Source: Brachyspira murdochii DSM 12563
GTDB lineage: Bacteria > Spirochaetota > Brachyspiria > Brachyspirales > Brachyspiraceae
Assembly: GCF_000092845.1 (NCBI RefSeq)
Contig: NC_014150.1
Location: forward strand, 2,727,510-2,791,509
DNA: 64,000 bases
Direction of reading: 5' to 3'
Position numbers and translations under genes: made by a program. Below are positions 18,236-26,304 of this stretch, in pieces. The notes beneath the pieces are model-generated. The model did not search any database. It saw only the letters and a program-made list of their open reading frames with translations, and was not told the origin of the DNA. Every line of letters begins with the position of its first letter. Position 1 is the stretch's first letter.

Positions 18236-18805
18236 TTATGCCCTTATTACAGCAGAAGCATTAGCCATAGCCTCTATAATTCCAAGCATATTGGTTTGCT
18301 CTTCTACTTTAATTCCTTCTAATTCATAAAATTTAACACAAGTACCACAGAAAAATATTTTTATTCCTGCATCTCTTAATTCCTGAAGTAAAGTTTTATA
18401 AGGCTCTTCAATACCCAAATAAACTCCGCCGTTATAGCAATATAAAGCTTCAGGTTTTGGATTTGCATCTTTTAAAGCACCTAAAAATGCCTTTAATAAT
18501 AATTCTCCAAGCTCATCATTTCCAAGTCCCATAACTTTTTTATCAACTACTGCTATTACAGGTCCTGATGATTTTTCTTTGCTGTTATTTAATGACAATT
18601 CTTTATTTTTTACAATTTTAAAGTTTTGACCTTCATTAGTGTATGTTATGCCATTATTTTTTAAGAAGTCTGTGATATTGTGAAAAGCAACATCATCATC
18701 TATAAGAACTTCTATTTCTTCGTTTAATGCAGCATTGTTTAGAGCAGTTTTAGTTAGAATTAATGGTTTTGGGCAAGGCACGCCTCTAGCATCTATAGTT
18801 TTCAT
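18236..18805 (-). CDS. yedF: YedF-type selenium/sulfur transfer protein
   Basis: 189 residues in two parts. Residues 1-75 are a TusA/SirA-like domain beginning MKTIDARGVPCPKPLILTK, with the catalytic CPxP Cys. Residues 85-189 are a DsrE-like domain with LYCYNGGVYLGIEEPYKTLLQEL and a second Cys pair in IFFCGTCVKFYELEGI. This TusA-DsrE fusion is the hallmark of the selenium-metabolism protein YedF. It is the first gene of the operon and has its own promoter (18846-18874). Confidence 0.88.
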   Translation of the reverse strand: MKTIDARGVPCPKPLILTKTALNNAALNEEIEVLIDDDVAFHNITDFLKNNGITYTNEGQNFKIVKNKELSLNNSKEKSSGPVIAVVDKKVMGLGNDELGELLLKAFLGALKDANPKPEALYCYNGGVYLGIEEPYKTLLQELRDAGIKIFFCGTCVKFYELEGIKVEEQTNMLGIIEAMANASAVIRA

Positions 18806-18845
18806 AATCTTACTTCCTTAAATAATTTTGTAGATAATGATAATA

Positions 18846-18874
18846 ATAATATATCAAAATTACTTTATTGTCAA
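18846..18874 (-). promoter_or_regulatory. Sigma-70 promoter of the yedF operon
   Basis: Minus-strand TTGACA (18874-18869), 17-base spacer, TATTAT (18851-18846). It gives a leader of about 35 bases before the yedF ATG at 18805. It lies right after the metal-permease stop, which separates the selenium genes from the metal importer. Confidence 0.65.
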
Positions 18875-18894
18875 TTATGTATTATAAACTAATA

Positions 18895-19701
18895 TTATTT
18901 CTTAAAAGACGGTAATGATTTTATCAAAAGTATGGCTATAAAAGTTATTATGCTTATCAAAACTATGGTAGCACCGGGTTTTAATCCTTTATAGTATGAA
19001 ATAAATATTCCTAGTATTGTAAAAAATAAATTGAAAATCACAGCATAAATAATAGTTTTTTTATAGCTGTTTGCAATCTGCATAGAGCATGCAGCAGGAA
19101 CTACCATCATTGACGATACTATTAAAGAGCCTATCGTTCTTGCTGATATTGATACGGCGGCAGCTGTAAGTATTGTAAATATGAAGTTTATCCTATTAAC
19201 TGGAACACCTGATAATTTAGCTAATCTTTCATTAAATGTTATATAGAAAATCTCTTTATATAAAAGTATAAAAACAAGTATAGATATTAAACTTATTAAT
19301 ATTATTAACTTTAATTCAAAATCACTTATAGCTACTATACTTCCGAATAAAAAACTGTTAAAATTAGCATTGTTGGAAACAAACCCTGAGAGTACTCCTG
19401 CAATTCCTATTGATAAAGACATTATAATTGATATAGACATTTCTCCATATTTTGATATTTTTTTTCTGATAAACTCAATGGATAAAGCCGCCAATATACA
19501 AAATACAATTGAGGCTGCTATAGGATTAATATTAAATACAAGCCCGAAAGCAACACCTGCAAGAGAGGTATGAGATATGGCATCTCCTATCATAGAAAGC
19601 CTTTTTAATACAACTACAACACCTATGCATGGTATAATTACAGCAAGCATAATACCTACTATAAAAGCCTTACGCATAAAATCATACTGAAATATTTCCA
19701 T
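18895..19701 (-). CDS. Metal (Zn/Mn) ABC transporter permease, ZnuB/TroC family
   Basis: 268 residues with eight to nine membrane helices. Family signatures are GDAISHTSLAGVAFGL near residues 37-52 and RTIGSLIVSSMMVVPAACSMQIANS near 185-210. It would carry Zn or Mn across the inner membrane with the ATPase at 21022-21762 and the binding lipoprotein at 21794-22699. It is separated from those genes by the vsp gene and a terminator (19772-19797), so it may need its own weak promoter (a TATAAT-like -10 around 19740) or read-through. No frameshift is visible. Confidence 0.9.
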   Translation of the reverse strand: MEIFQYDFMRKAFIVGIMLAVIIPCIGVVVVLKRLSMIGDAISHTSLAGVAFGLVFNINPIAASIVFCILAALSIEFIRKKISKYGEMSISIIMSLSIGIAGVLSGFVSNNANFNSFLFGSIVAISDFELKLIILISLISILVFILLYKEIFYITFNERLAKLSGVPVNRINFIFTILTAAAVSISARTIGSLIVSSMMVVPAACSMQIANSYKKTIIYAVIFNLFFTILGIFISYYKGLKPGATIVLISIITFIAILLIKSLPSFKK

Positions 19702-19771
19702 ATAAGTTTTCCAAAAATCAATGATAATTGAAGATATTATACTATAATTATTTTAAAATGAAAGTTTATAA

Positions 19772-19797
19772 AAGGGCTTATTTAAATATAAGCCCTT
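19772..19797 (-). terminator. Terminator downstream of the vsp gene
   Basis: AAGGGCTTAT (19772-19781) and ATAAGCCCTT (19788-19797) form a perfect 10-bp stem with a six-base loop. On the minus strand it is followed by TTTTATAAA. It falls between the vsp stop and the permease start. Confidence 0.75.
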
Positions 19798-19819
19798 AAT
19801 ATAATAAAATTATATATTA

Positions 19820-20905
19820 TTATTCATTACCAAAAGAAGGTAAGTACCAAGTGATTCCAGTAGTAGTTTCAAAATATACAGGTATAGAATTTCCGTTTGG
19901 AGCATAATCTCCATTAATGTCCATCTCAAAATACCATTCTAAATCTTCAACTGGAGTAATATAAAGCTCAGTATATGCAGACCAAGCTAAAGCATGAATT
20001 AGACCAGAACCTTTAAATCCCTCATCAATAATAGAGTATCCCAAACCCGGTTCCATATATAAAGTAATTATATCGCTGCTCGCTTCTAATCCTAAAGTAG
20101 GAAGTATTGATAATTGATAAGTCTCTCTTTCAAGCAAATCAGTACCTACACTTGTTGGTATTATTACACTGTCTGAATATACTTCATAACTTCCTAAAGT
20201 TTTTCCCTTAGCACCTAAAGAAGTATCATAAGTAACTTTAATAAACGGAGTAAGAGAAACGTTTCCAACTACTGCTCCAAAATATAGTCTGAAATCAAAA
20301 CCGAATGATGAAGCTGTGTATGTAGAATAGGTATCTTTAGTCTGATTAATTCCGTATTTTAATGTCAATCTGAATTCTTTAAAAATATCTGAATCACTAT
20401 AATATCTTATTTGCGGGTCAAGGCTTATACCTGTATATTTATAATTATTAACGTTAAATAGAGAATCTGTTACAGCAATTTGTACCGGAACTACTATTCT
20501 TAGGTTATTGTTTAAGGCATTAACAGCCAAAACAGGAGTATGTATACCAAAATTTTTATGCGAATTTAGAATTTCATCTATTAACGGCATAGTGTAATTG
20601 TATCCTATACCTATGCCTATCAAGTCTGAAGTATATCCTATACCAGCAGATATAGTTGCATCCAAATTAAAATTATTATCTGAAGAAACTAGTATTGAGC
20701 CTAAATAACCAGTATTAGCTCTAAAACCAAATGTACCTTTAATGGTATCATTTCCTAATGTAAAGCCTAATTGATCCATTCTGGCTCTGAATTGATTTCC
20801 ATCTGTGAGAAAGTCAATCCAATCATTATTATTGCCGTACATACCAAAAACTAATGCATTGCTTATAGATAGTACAGCAATTACAGTAAATAAAACTTTT
20901 TTCAT
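19820..20905 (-). CDS. Brachyspira Vsp-like outer-membrane protein
   Basis: 361 residues with a signal peptide (MKKVLFTVIAVLSISNALVFG). The mature protein alternates short amphipathic strands with Gly and aromatic residues and ends in a strand of the kind seen in beta-barrels. The segment after the signal (MYGNNNDWIDFLTDGNQFRARMDQLGF) resembles, from memory, the start of Brachyspira variable surface proteins (about 39 kDa outer-membrane proteins). It is placed between the ATPase and permease genes of a metal importer but has its own promoter (20936-20964) and terminator (19772-19797). It may be an inserted surface-protein copy or an outer-membrane entry point for the metal. Confidence 0.75.
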   Translation of the reverse strand: MKKVLFTVIAVLSISNALVFGMYGNNNDWIDFLTDGNQFRARMDQLGFTLGNDTIKGTFGFRANTGYLGSILVSSDNNFNLDATISAGIGYTSDLIGIGIGYNYTMPLIDEILNSHKNFGIHTPVLAVNALNNNLRIVVPVQIAVTDSLFNVNNYKYTGISLDPQIRYYSDSDIFKEFRLTLKYGINQTKDTYSTYTASSFGFDFRLYFGAVVGNVSLTPFIKVTYDTSLGAKGKTLGSYEVYSDSVIIPTSVGTDLLERETYQLSILPTLGLEASSDIITLYMEPGLGYSIIDEGFKGSGLIHALAWSAYTELYITPVEDLEWYFEMDINGDYAPNGNSIPVYFETTTGITWYLPSFGNE

Positions 20906-20935
20906 AGTTTGAATTCTCCTAAAAAAATTTAGGAA

Positions 20936-20964
20936 ATTATATATATTATATACTAAAAAATCAA
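20936..20964 (-). promoter_or_regulatory. Sigma-70 promoter of the vsp gene
   Basis: Minus-strand TTGATT (20964-20959), 17-base spacer, TATAAT (20941-20936), with the ATG at 20905. Near the start point CCTAAA and TTTAGG can pair around a TTTT loop, taking in the AGG of the AGGAG ribosome site; this could damp translation. Confidence 0.6.
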
Positions 20965-21021
20965 ATTTATTTTACATTAAAATATATTTTTGTTAATTAA
21001 TATTATAAAATGTAATCAAAA

Positions 21022-21762
21022 TCAGCATGAACAAGCATTATCACTATTAGGGTGTTTATGCTTATGAGAAAGCTCTATATCTATTTGATTCTTTTCAAGT
21101 TCTATTAAAGTACCGTCCTCAAAACAAAATATTCTATTTGATATTTTTGACATTCTTTCCACATCATGTGTAACCATTATTATAGATACATTTTCATTTT
21201 TATTTAAATTATAAAGTATATTGTATATTAGTTCTGTTGTTTCTCTGTCAACTCCATTAGTAGGTTCATCGAGTACAAGCAAATTTGGTTTTGATATTAA
21301 AGTTCTTGCTAAAAATACTCTCTGAACCTGACCGCCTGAAAGTTTATATATCATTCTGTCTTTATAATTTTCCATACCCAAAAGTTTTAAGGCTTCTATA
21401 ACTTTATTATGATGTTTTTTATTAGGAAATCTAAATAACCCTATATCAGCAAAATTATTAGACATTACAATTTCATAAACTGTTGCTGGAAAATTCATTA
21501 TTTTAGAATATGCATTTTGTTCTAAATATCCGATTTTTTTCCAATCTTTAAAATTATTTATATCTTCTCCGTATAGTTTTATACTTCCTTTATATTGATG
21601 AAGTTCGCCTAGTATAAGTTTTAATATAGTACTTTTTCCAACTCCGTTAGAGCCTATTATAGATACAAAATCACCTTTATTTATATCGAAACTTATGCAT
21701 CTTAATATGTCCTCTGAAGTATATCCAAAATGTACATTTTTAAACTCTATAACTTTATCCAT
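21022..21762 (-). CDS. Metal (Zn/Mn) ABC transporter ATP-binding protein, ZnuC/TroB family
   Basis: 246 residues. Walker A is GSNGVGKST (about 37-45), the Q-loop is in YLEQNAYSK, the signature is LSGGQVQRV (about 141-149), Walker B is LLVLDEPT (about 160-167) and the switch His is in VTHDVERM. The C-terminal tail is rich in His and Cys (SHKHKHPNSDNACSC), suited to metal sensing or binding. It is the second gene after the binding lipoprotein (31-base gap). The next gene downstream is the vsp gene, not the permease. Confidence 0.92.
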   Translation of the reverse strand: MDKVIEFKNVHFGYTSEDILRCISFDINKGDFVSIIGSNGVGKSTILKLILGELHQYKGSIKLYGEDINNFKDWKKIGYLEQNAYSKIMNFPATVYEIVMSNNFADIGLFRFPNKKHHNKVIEALKLLGMENYKDRMIYKLSGGQVQRVFLARTLISKPNLLVLDEPTNGVDRETTELIYNILYNLNKNENVSIIMVTHDVERMSKISNRIFCFEDGTLIELEKNQIDIELSHKHKHPNSDNACSC

Positions 21763-21793
21763 AATATTATTCTTTATATTTATATTTGATATC

Positions 21794-22699
21794 TTATTGA
21801 TTAAGACCGTTAGTTAATGATATAAGATTTTTTTCCATTACAGAAAAATAGTCTTCGCCATTTTTTATATCTTCTTCGCTTAAAGATTCTATTGGGTTTA
21901 GAGTGTATGTTAAAGCTTGAGTTTCTTTAGCTATAGAATCCACCAATTTTGAACTTGAAAACTCTTCATAAAATATAGCTTTTATATTATTATCTTTCAT
22001 AAAACTTATTGTTTCTGACATAGCTTTAGGGTCAGCTTCATCTCTTGCAATAGCCACCTGATTTAAAGAATATTCTTTACAGAAATGACCGAAAGCAGGG
22101 TGTGTTACTATAAGATTGGTGTTCTTTATATTAGATAAATTATCTTTGAATTTTTTATCAAGCTCATCTAAACGTACAGCGTATATATTGTAATTAGAAT
22201 TATAATAGCCGGCATTATCTTTATCTATTTCTGAGAGAGCATTTTTGATATTTTCCATTTGTTTTTTTGCTTTTATAGGAGAAAGCCAAAAATGAGGGTC
22301 TAATTCTTCTTTTTCTATACCATATGAAGTTTCTAAATAATTTAAATCATTTATACTTTCTTTTACAGTATCAGCCCAATGTTCCATTCCGCCTCCGTTA
22401 TATACAAAAAGGTCTGCTTTAGTTAAATTACCCATATCTTTTGAAGTTATTTCAAAGTCATGAGGTTCTGAACCTGATGAAGTCATGTTATAAACATCTG
22501 CTTTTTCTCCGCCTATTTTTTTAGCAAAGTCATATATAGGGTATATACTAGCATAAATCTGAAGTTTTTCAGCATTTGATTTTGGCTTATTTATTACGAG
22601 ATAATTTTCTTCTGATTGACTGTTATTATCTTTTTTGGCATTATTATTACAGCTAATAATTAATATTAATATAAAAATAGTTGTTATAATTTTATTCAT
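21794..22699 (-). CDS. Metal-binding lipoprotein of Zn/Mn ABC transporter, ZnuA/TroA family
   Basis: 301 residues. The lipobox LIISC puts Cys at residue 17. Cluster A-I features are YPIYDFAKKIGGEKADVYNMTSSGSEPHDFEITSKDM (metal-binding His in EPHDF), DPHFWLSPIKAKKQ (second His), VTHPAFGHFCKEY (third His) and IKAIFYEEFSSSKLVDSIAKE. A long helix joins the two lobes. There is no strongly His-rich loop, so zinc and manganese cannot be separated. First gene of the importer group; AAAGGA stands before the ATG. Confidence 0.92.
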   Translation of the reverse strand: MNKIITTIFILILIISCNNNAKKDNNSQSEENYLVINKPKSNAEKLQIYASIYPIYDFAKKIGGEKADVYNMTSSGSEPHDFEITSKDMGNLTKADLFVYNGGGMEHWADTVKESINDLNYLETSYGIEKEELDPHFWLSPIKAKKQMENIKNALSEIDKDNAGYYNSNYNIYAVRLDELDKKFKDNLSNIKNTNLIVTHPAFGHFCKEYSLNQVAIARDEADPKAMSETISFMKDNNIKAIFYEEFSSSKLVDSIAKETQALTYTLNPIESLSEEDIKNGEDYFSVMEKNLISLTNGLNQ

Positions 22700-22880
22700 A
22701 TGTTAAAAATCCTTTAATAAATAATTGATAAATATTATTTTAATATTATAATACTATAATTGTCAAATTTCAACATGTTTTAAAGCACTAACATTTGGAT
22801 AATATATAAAAATACATATTTAAATATAAAAACTTTTTACCGACAATAATAACAGCATTATAAATTAAATTAGGATAATT

Positions 22881-23288
22881 ATGAAGTATATTGTACAGGT
22901 TTTAGCTATATTATTAATTATATTATCTTGTTCAACTACAAAATCTGTTACCCATACAGAAATTAATACTGATGATAGTCTTAATGGAAGAAAATTTAAA
23001 TTGATAAGTATTTATCCGGAAATGAATATCACTATAGAGTTTACTCCAGACACTATTTTTGGATTTTCTGCTGTTAATAATTATTCATCATCATATATGC
23101 TTGACGGTGATATATTTAATGTATTATCTATATCTATGACAAAAAAGACTGGAAGCAGAGAGAAAATTGCAGCTGAAATTGAATATCTTAATATGCTTAA
23201 AAATGCAACTTCATATGAGATTAAAGGAAAAAAATTAACAATATATACATTGTTGTCAAATAATAATTTAGTGTTTGAAGAAATATAA
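22881..23288 (+). CDS. META-domain lipoprotein (HslJ-like), first copy
   Basis: 135 residues. The signal peptide ends in a lipobox (ILSCS, Cys at about 18). The rest is one META domain: LNGRKFKLIS, ITIEFTPDTIFGFSAVNNYSSSY, a Met/Thr-containing middle and LTIYT...NNLVFEE. HslJ-type META domains occur in heat-shock and surface lipoproteins of unknown biochemistry. A similar gene follows 16 bases later. A weak promoter-like pair (TTTACC, 17 bases, TATAAA) lies upstream and AGGA precedes the ATG. Confidence 0.78.
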   Translation: MKYIVQVLAILLIILSCSTTKSVTHTEINTDDSLNGRKFKLISIYPEMNITIEFTPDTIFGFSAVNNYSSSYMLDGDIFNVLSISMTKKTGSREKIAAEIEYLNMLKNATSYEIKGKKLTIYTLLSNNNLVFEEI

Positions 23289-23304
23289 TTATTGGGATAT
23301 TTTA

Positions 23305-23715
23305 ATGGTAAGAAATTTTGTATTAATATTTAGTTTTATTATGATAATTTTTATAAGCTCCTGTGCTTCATCAAAGAAATCAATAGCAGTATCTACAAGT
23401 ACGCTTAATGGAAAAACATTTCAGCTTACTAATATGTTTGAAGGAAGAGGTATTACTATATCTTTTTATAATGAAGAGTTTTACGGATACAGCGGTTTTA
23501 ATACTTATTTAGGAAAGTATGAAATGAGAAGAGGCGATATGATTATATTTAAAGATATGGTTGTTACAAAAATGGGCGGAGAATCAGAAGCTATTGAGGC
23601 AGAGAGACAATATATTGAATTATTAAATAAAGCATCTTCAATAGAGCTTACAAGCAATATGCTTACCATAATAACATTAGATGAGGAAAGACTTGTATTT
23701 AAAAGAATAAAATAA
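23305..23715 (+). CDS. META-domain lipoprotein (HslJ-like), second copy
   Basis: I take ATG 23305 as the start, because from there the protein has a clean lipoprotein signal (MVRNFVLIFSFIMIIFISSCAS). A longer frame from TTG 23275 would add a polar segment and overlap the previous gene. The mature part repeats the pattern of its neighbour: LNGKTFQLTN, ITISFYNEEFYGYSGFNTY, GDMIIFKDMVVTKMGG, LTIITLDEERLVFKRI. The pair is a tandem duplication that has diverged. Seven bases later the ABC permease begins, so all four genes up to 25127 may share a transcript. Confidence 0.76.
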   Translation: MVRNFVLIFSFIMIIFISSCASSKKSIAVSTSTLNGKTFQLTNMFEGRGITISFYNEEFYGYSGFNTYLGKYEMRRGDMIIFKDMVVTKMGGESEAIEAERQYIELLNKASSIELTSNMLTIITLDEERLVFKRIK

Positions 23716-23722
23716 AAATGAA

Positions 23723-24451
23723 ATGAATAATAAAAAAATTATATATATATTATTTGGTATAATTATCTTTATTTTGTTATGGTGCTTTATTTCTATTAAA
23801 ATCAATTCTGAAATAATATTTCCAAATATATTTACAATAATAAAAAAGTTAGGTGATATTGTATTAGAAAAATCATTTTATAAAGATTTGATGTATAGTA
23901 TAGTTAGGGTATTTGCGGCATTTATTTTGTCATTTTTGTCTGCTTTTTTATTCGGGGTATTATCGGGTATATTTTTACCTTTAAGATATATACTTATGCC
24001 TATAATAAATTTTATACGTACTATACCTACAATACCTCTTATATTAGTTGCTGTAATATGGTTTGATAATGATACTGTGCCTATATTTGTATCTATGCTA
24101 GTTATATTTCCTATAATATATGATGCTATTACTAACGGCATTATAAATGTTGATAAAAATCTTATAGAAATGTCTTTGTCTTACAATGTATCTTTAAAAA
24201 ATCAGATAATTAATCTTTATATACCTTATATAAAACCTTATGTTTTAACTGCTTTATCACAGTCTATGGGTATTACTTGGAAAAGCATATTAGCGGCTGA
24301 AATATTGGCACTTCCTAGCTTTGGTATAGGAAGCAGACTTTATGAGTCGCATTTATATTTGGATACTGTAAGTTTATTTGCCTACTCTCTTATTGCTGTG
24401 ATATTTAATGCTGTTTTGGAAATCATTATAAGGATTACTCATGACAGATAA
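23723..24451 (+). CDS. ABC transporter permease, SsuC/TauC (nitrate/sulfonate/taurine-type) family
   Basis: 242 residues with six membrane helices. The EAA loop region is DKNLIEMSLSYNVSLKNQIINLYIPYIKPYVLTALSQSMGITWKSILAAEIL (about residues 149-200), as in SsuC, TauC and ThiX-type permeases. The partner ATPase overlaps by 11 bases. No periplasmic binding protein is encoded beside it; the two preceding META lipoproteins are unrelated to known binding proteins. The substrate is unknown. Confidence 0.85.
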   Translation: MNNKKIIYILFGIIIFILLWCFISIKINSEIIFPNIFTIIKKLGDIVLEKSFYKDLMYSIVRVFAAFILSFLSAFLFGVLSGIFLPLRYILMPIINFIRTIPTIPLILVAVIWFDNDTVPIFVSMLVIFPIIYDAITNGIINVDKNLIEMSLSYNVSLKNQIINLYIPYIKPYVLTALSQSMGITWKSILAAEILALPSFGIGSRLYESHLYLDTVSLFAYSLIAVIFNAVLEIIIRITHDR

Positions 24452-25127
24452 AATATTTAAATTAGAAAATATAAATCTATCATATAAAGATTTAATAGTG
24501 TTTAAGAATTTCAATATAGATTTTCATTTAAACAGTATAAATATAATATTAGGTTCTTCAGGTTCTGGAAAAACTTCACTTTTAAATATAATCTCTTCAC
24601 ATATCGCTAAAGATGATAAAGCATTTGTATATCAGGATCCTAGACTTCTTAATTATTTTAACTGCTACAAAAATATAGAATATGTGCTGAAAGATAAAAT
24701 AAAAGAGAAAGATAAAAAAAACAAAATAGATAAACAAATAAAATATGCTTTAGAAATGGTAGGGCTAACAAAAAATATATATTCAAAACCAAGCGAATTA
24801 AGCGGAGGAATGAGGCAGAGATTATCACTTGCAAGGGCTTTAGCCTATGATTCAAATTTTATACTTATGGACGAGCCATTACAGGGGCAGGATATAAAAA
24901 AGAAGAAAGAACTTATTGATATAATAAAAAAAATACAGCTAAATACAAATAAAACTTTTTTCTATGTTACTCATGATGTATCTGAAGCTGTTATGCTTGG
25001 AGATTATTTGTATGTGCTTTCAAATAAATACGGATATACTAAACTTATATATGAAAGAGAAATAAAAAATAATTATTTAAATAGTGCATTACAGTCAGAA
25101 TTAATAGAGGTTTTGATTGATAGCTAA
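24441..25127 (+). CDS. ABC transporter ATP-binding protein, SsuB/TauB-like
   Basis: 228 residues. Walker A is GSSGSGKTS (about 38-46), the Q-loop is in VYQDPRLLNYF, the signature is LSGGMRQRLS (about 127-136), Walker B is FILMDEPLQGQD and the switch His is in YVTHDVSEAV. It powers the overlapping permease. At 228 residues it is shorter than most family members, with a reduced helical region. The stop lies inside the left arm of the hairpin at 25121-25146. Confidence 0.88.
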   Translation: MTDKIFKLENINLSYKDLIVFKNFNIDFHLNSINIILGSSGSGKTSLLNIISSHIAKDDKAFVYQDPRLLNYFNCYKNIEYVLKDKIKEKDKKNKIDKQIKYALEMVGLTKNIYSKPSELSGGMRQRLSLARALAYDSNFILMDEPLQGQDIKKKKELIDIIKKIQLNTNKTFFYVTHDVSEAVMLGDYLYVLSNKYGYTKLIYEREIKNNYLNSALQSELIEVLIDS

Positions 25128-25146
25128 AAAATTTATTTTTTAGCTA
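25121..25146 (+). terminator. Hairpin at the end of the ABC transporter operon
   Basis: TAGCTAAAAAA (25121-25131) pairs perfectly with TTTTTTAGCTA (25136-25146) around a TTTA loop. The stop codon lies within the left arm. The U-rich part is inside the stem, so efficiency is uncertain. Confidence 0.55.
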
Positions 25147-25202
25147 TATACTGTAACAATTTTATTTTGTTAACTTATGCATTTTATACATAATTATTAA
25201 CT

Positions 25203-25436
25203 TTTTTCATGGCTTCTCCAAAGTTTTACCATAGGCAAGCTTCATGAAAAACGTAATTATGAGAGCTTTATGTTTTATATGTATGTATTAAATTTAGCAT
25301 ATAACATAAATTTAAACTACCCATAAAGATAGACTTCGTCAAATGCAGTTCTTTTGGTTCTTTCATACAACGCCGCCGGCTGATAGACGTCATAAAAGAA
25401 CTTGGCTATAAGGCAAAGTCACAAATATTAAAAACA
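25203..25436. other. Non-coding segment with two inverted-repeat structures
   Basis: This part of the 358-base gap (25128-25485) has no convincing gene. TTTTTCATG near 25204 pairs with CATGAAAAA near 25243. Further on, AGTTCTTTT near 25347 pairs with AAAAGAACT near 25394, enclosed by GACTT/AAGTC and topped by a GC-rich stretch (CGCCGCCGGC) unusual for this genome. It may be a dispersed palindromic repeat or a structured RNA. Nothing identifies which. Confidence 0.4.
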
Positions 25437-25485
25437 AAATATAACTTTATTTTTTACAAACTTGTTTATGTGTATACTGCAATAT

Positions 25486-26160
25486 TCACAATAAAGAAGC
25501 CCTGTTGTAATCTGTTATATCCGTTCCTATTTTTTGAGCTAATTCTTTTACTGTTATTTTTTTGTCATATATAGCATTAAGTTCGCTGTCAGTTGCTCCG
25601 ACAAGCTCAACAAAAATAACTTTTCCATTAGGTGTGTCTATTTCGCCTGCTTCATCTGGTATCGTTATGAATCCAGTTATTTTAGATTTTTGTTTTGAGT
25701 CTATTCCTTCTTTTTGTTTAGTCCATATATATTGGTATGGATTGAATATTGATCCGCTTTCAAATACATATCCTGCCAGTTGCTGTAAAAATCCTACTGC
25801 TGACTTTATTTCATCATCTGAAGCGTCTTCGTCTTTGGTATTATAAGCTTGTTTTTCATTCATTTTTAATTTAAAAGTAAGTTCAAAACCAAATCCGCTG
25901 TATTCTTTATCTTCAGATTCTTTTTCATAAAGTTCACTAAATCCGTAAGTAACAAAATGATAATATCCATCACACCTGTAAACGCTTACTCCGTCAAGAG
26001 GGTCTTTTCCTCCAAGTTCATAGCTTATTATAGGTCTGTAGTGTAAAGGCTCTTTTTGTTCTTTGTATATTTTTTCAAAAGTTTTAGTTATGGCATCAAA
26101 ACCAGAAGTGTTTATTTCTTCGTTATTTAAATCATTATTGTTTAAATTTTCTTTGCTCAT
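25486..26160 (-). CDS. Suppressor-of-fused (SUFU) domain protein, likely immunity-type
   Basis: ATG 26160 is the start: GGAG lies about seven bases before it, whereas the longer frame from TTG 26172 would include that ribosome site. The protein (224 residues) begins with an Asn-rich tail, then the SUFU core: PIISYELGGKDPLDGVSVYRC, HFVTYGFSELYE, SGFGFELTFKLK, AVGFLQQLAGYVFESGSIFNP. The end (FVELVGATDSELNAIY) matches the family's C-terminal part. Bacterial SUFU proteins are often immunity proteins for polymorphic or contact-dependent toxins, but no toxin lies next to it. Confidence 0.82.
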   Translation of the reverse strand: MSKENLNNNDLNNEEINTSGFDAITKTFEKIYKEQKEPLHYRPIISYELGGKDPLDGVSVYRCDGYYHFVTYGFSELYEKESEDKEYSGFGFELTFKLKMNEKQAYNTKDEDASDDEIKSAVGFLQQLAGYVFESGSIFNPYQYIWTKQKEGIDSKQKSKITGFITIPDEAGEIDTPNGKVIFVELVGATDSELNAIYDKKITVKELAQKIGTDITDYNRASLL

Positions 26161-26304
26161 AATATTCTCCAATTATTATGTTAATTATTAAAATTTAGTA
26201 TAACAGATAGAATTTATATATCAAGATATTTTCATTATTACTGCTTGAAAAATTATAAAAATATTCTAATATACAAATTATAAATTGATATTCAGGATAA
26301 ATGA

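Noticed and set aside
23275-23304. N-terminal extension of the second META lipoprotein
   Set aside because: It would destroy the lipoprotein signal and overlap the previous gene; ATG 23305 fits better.
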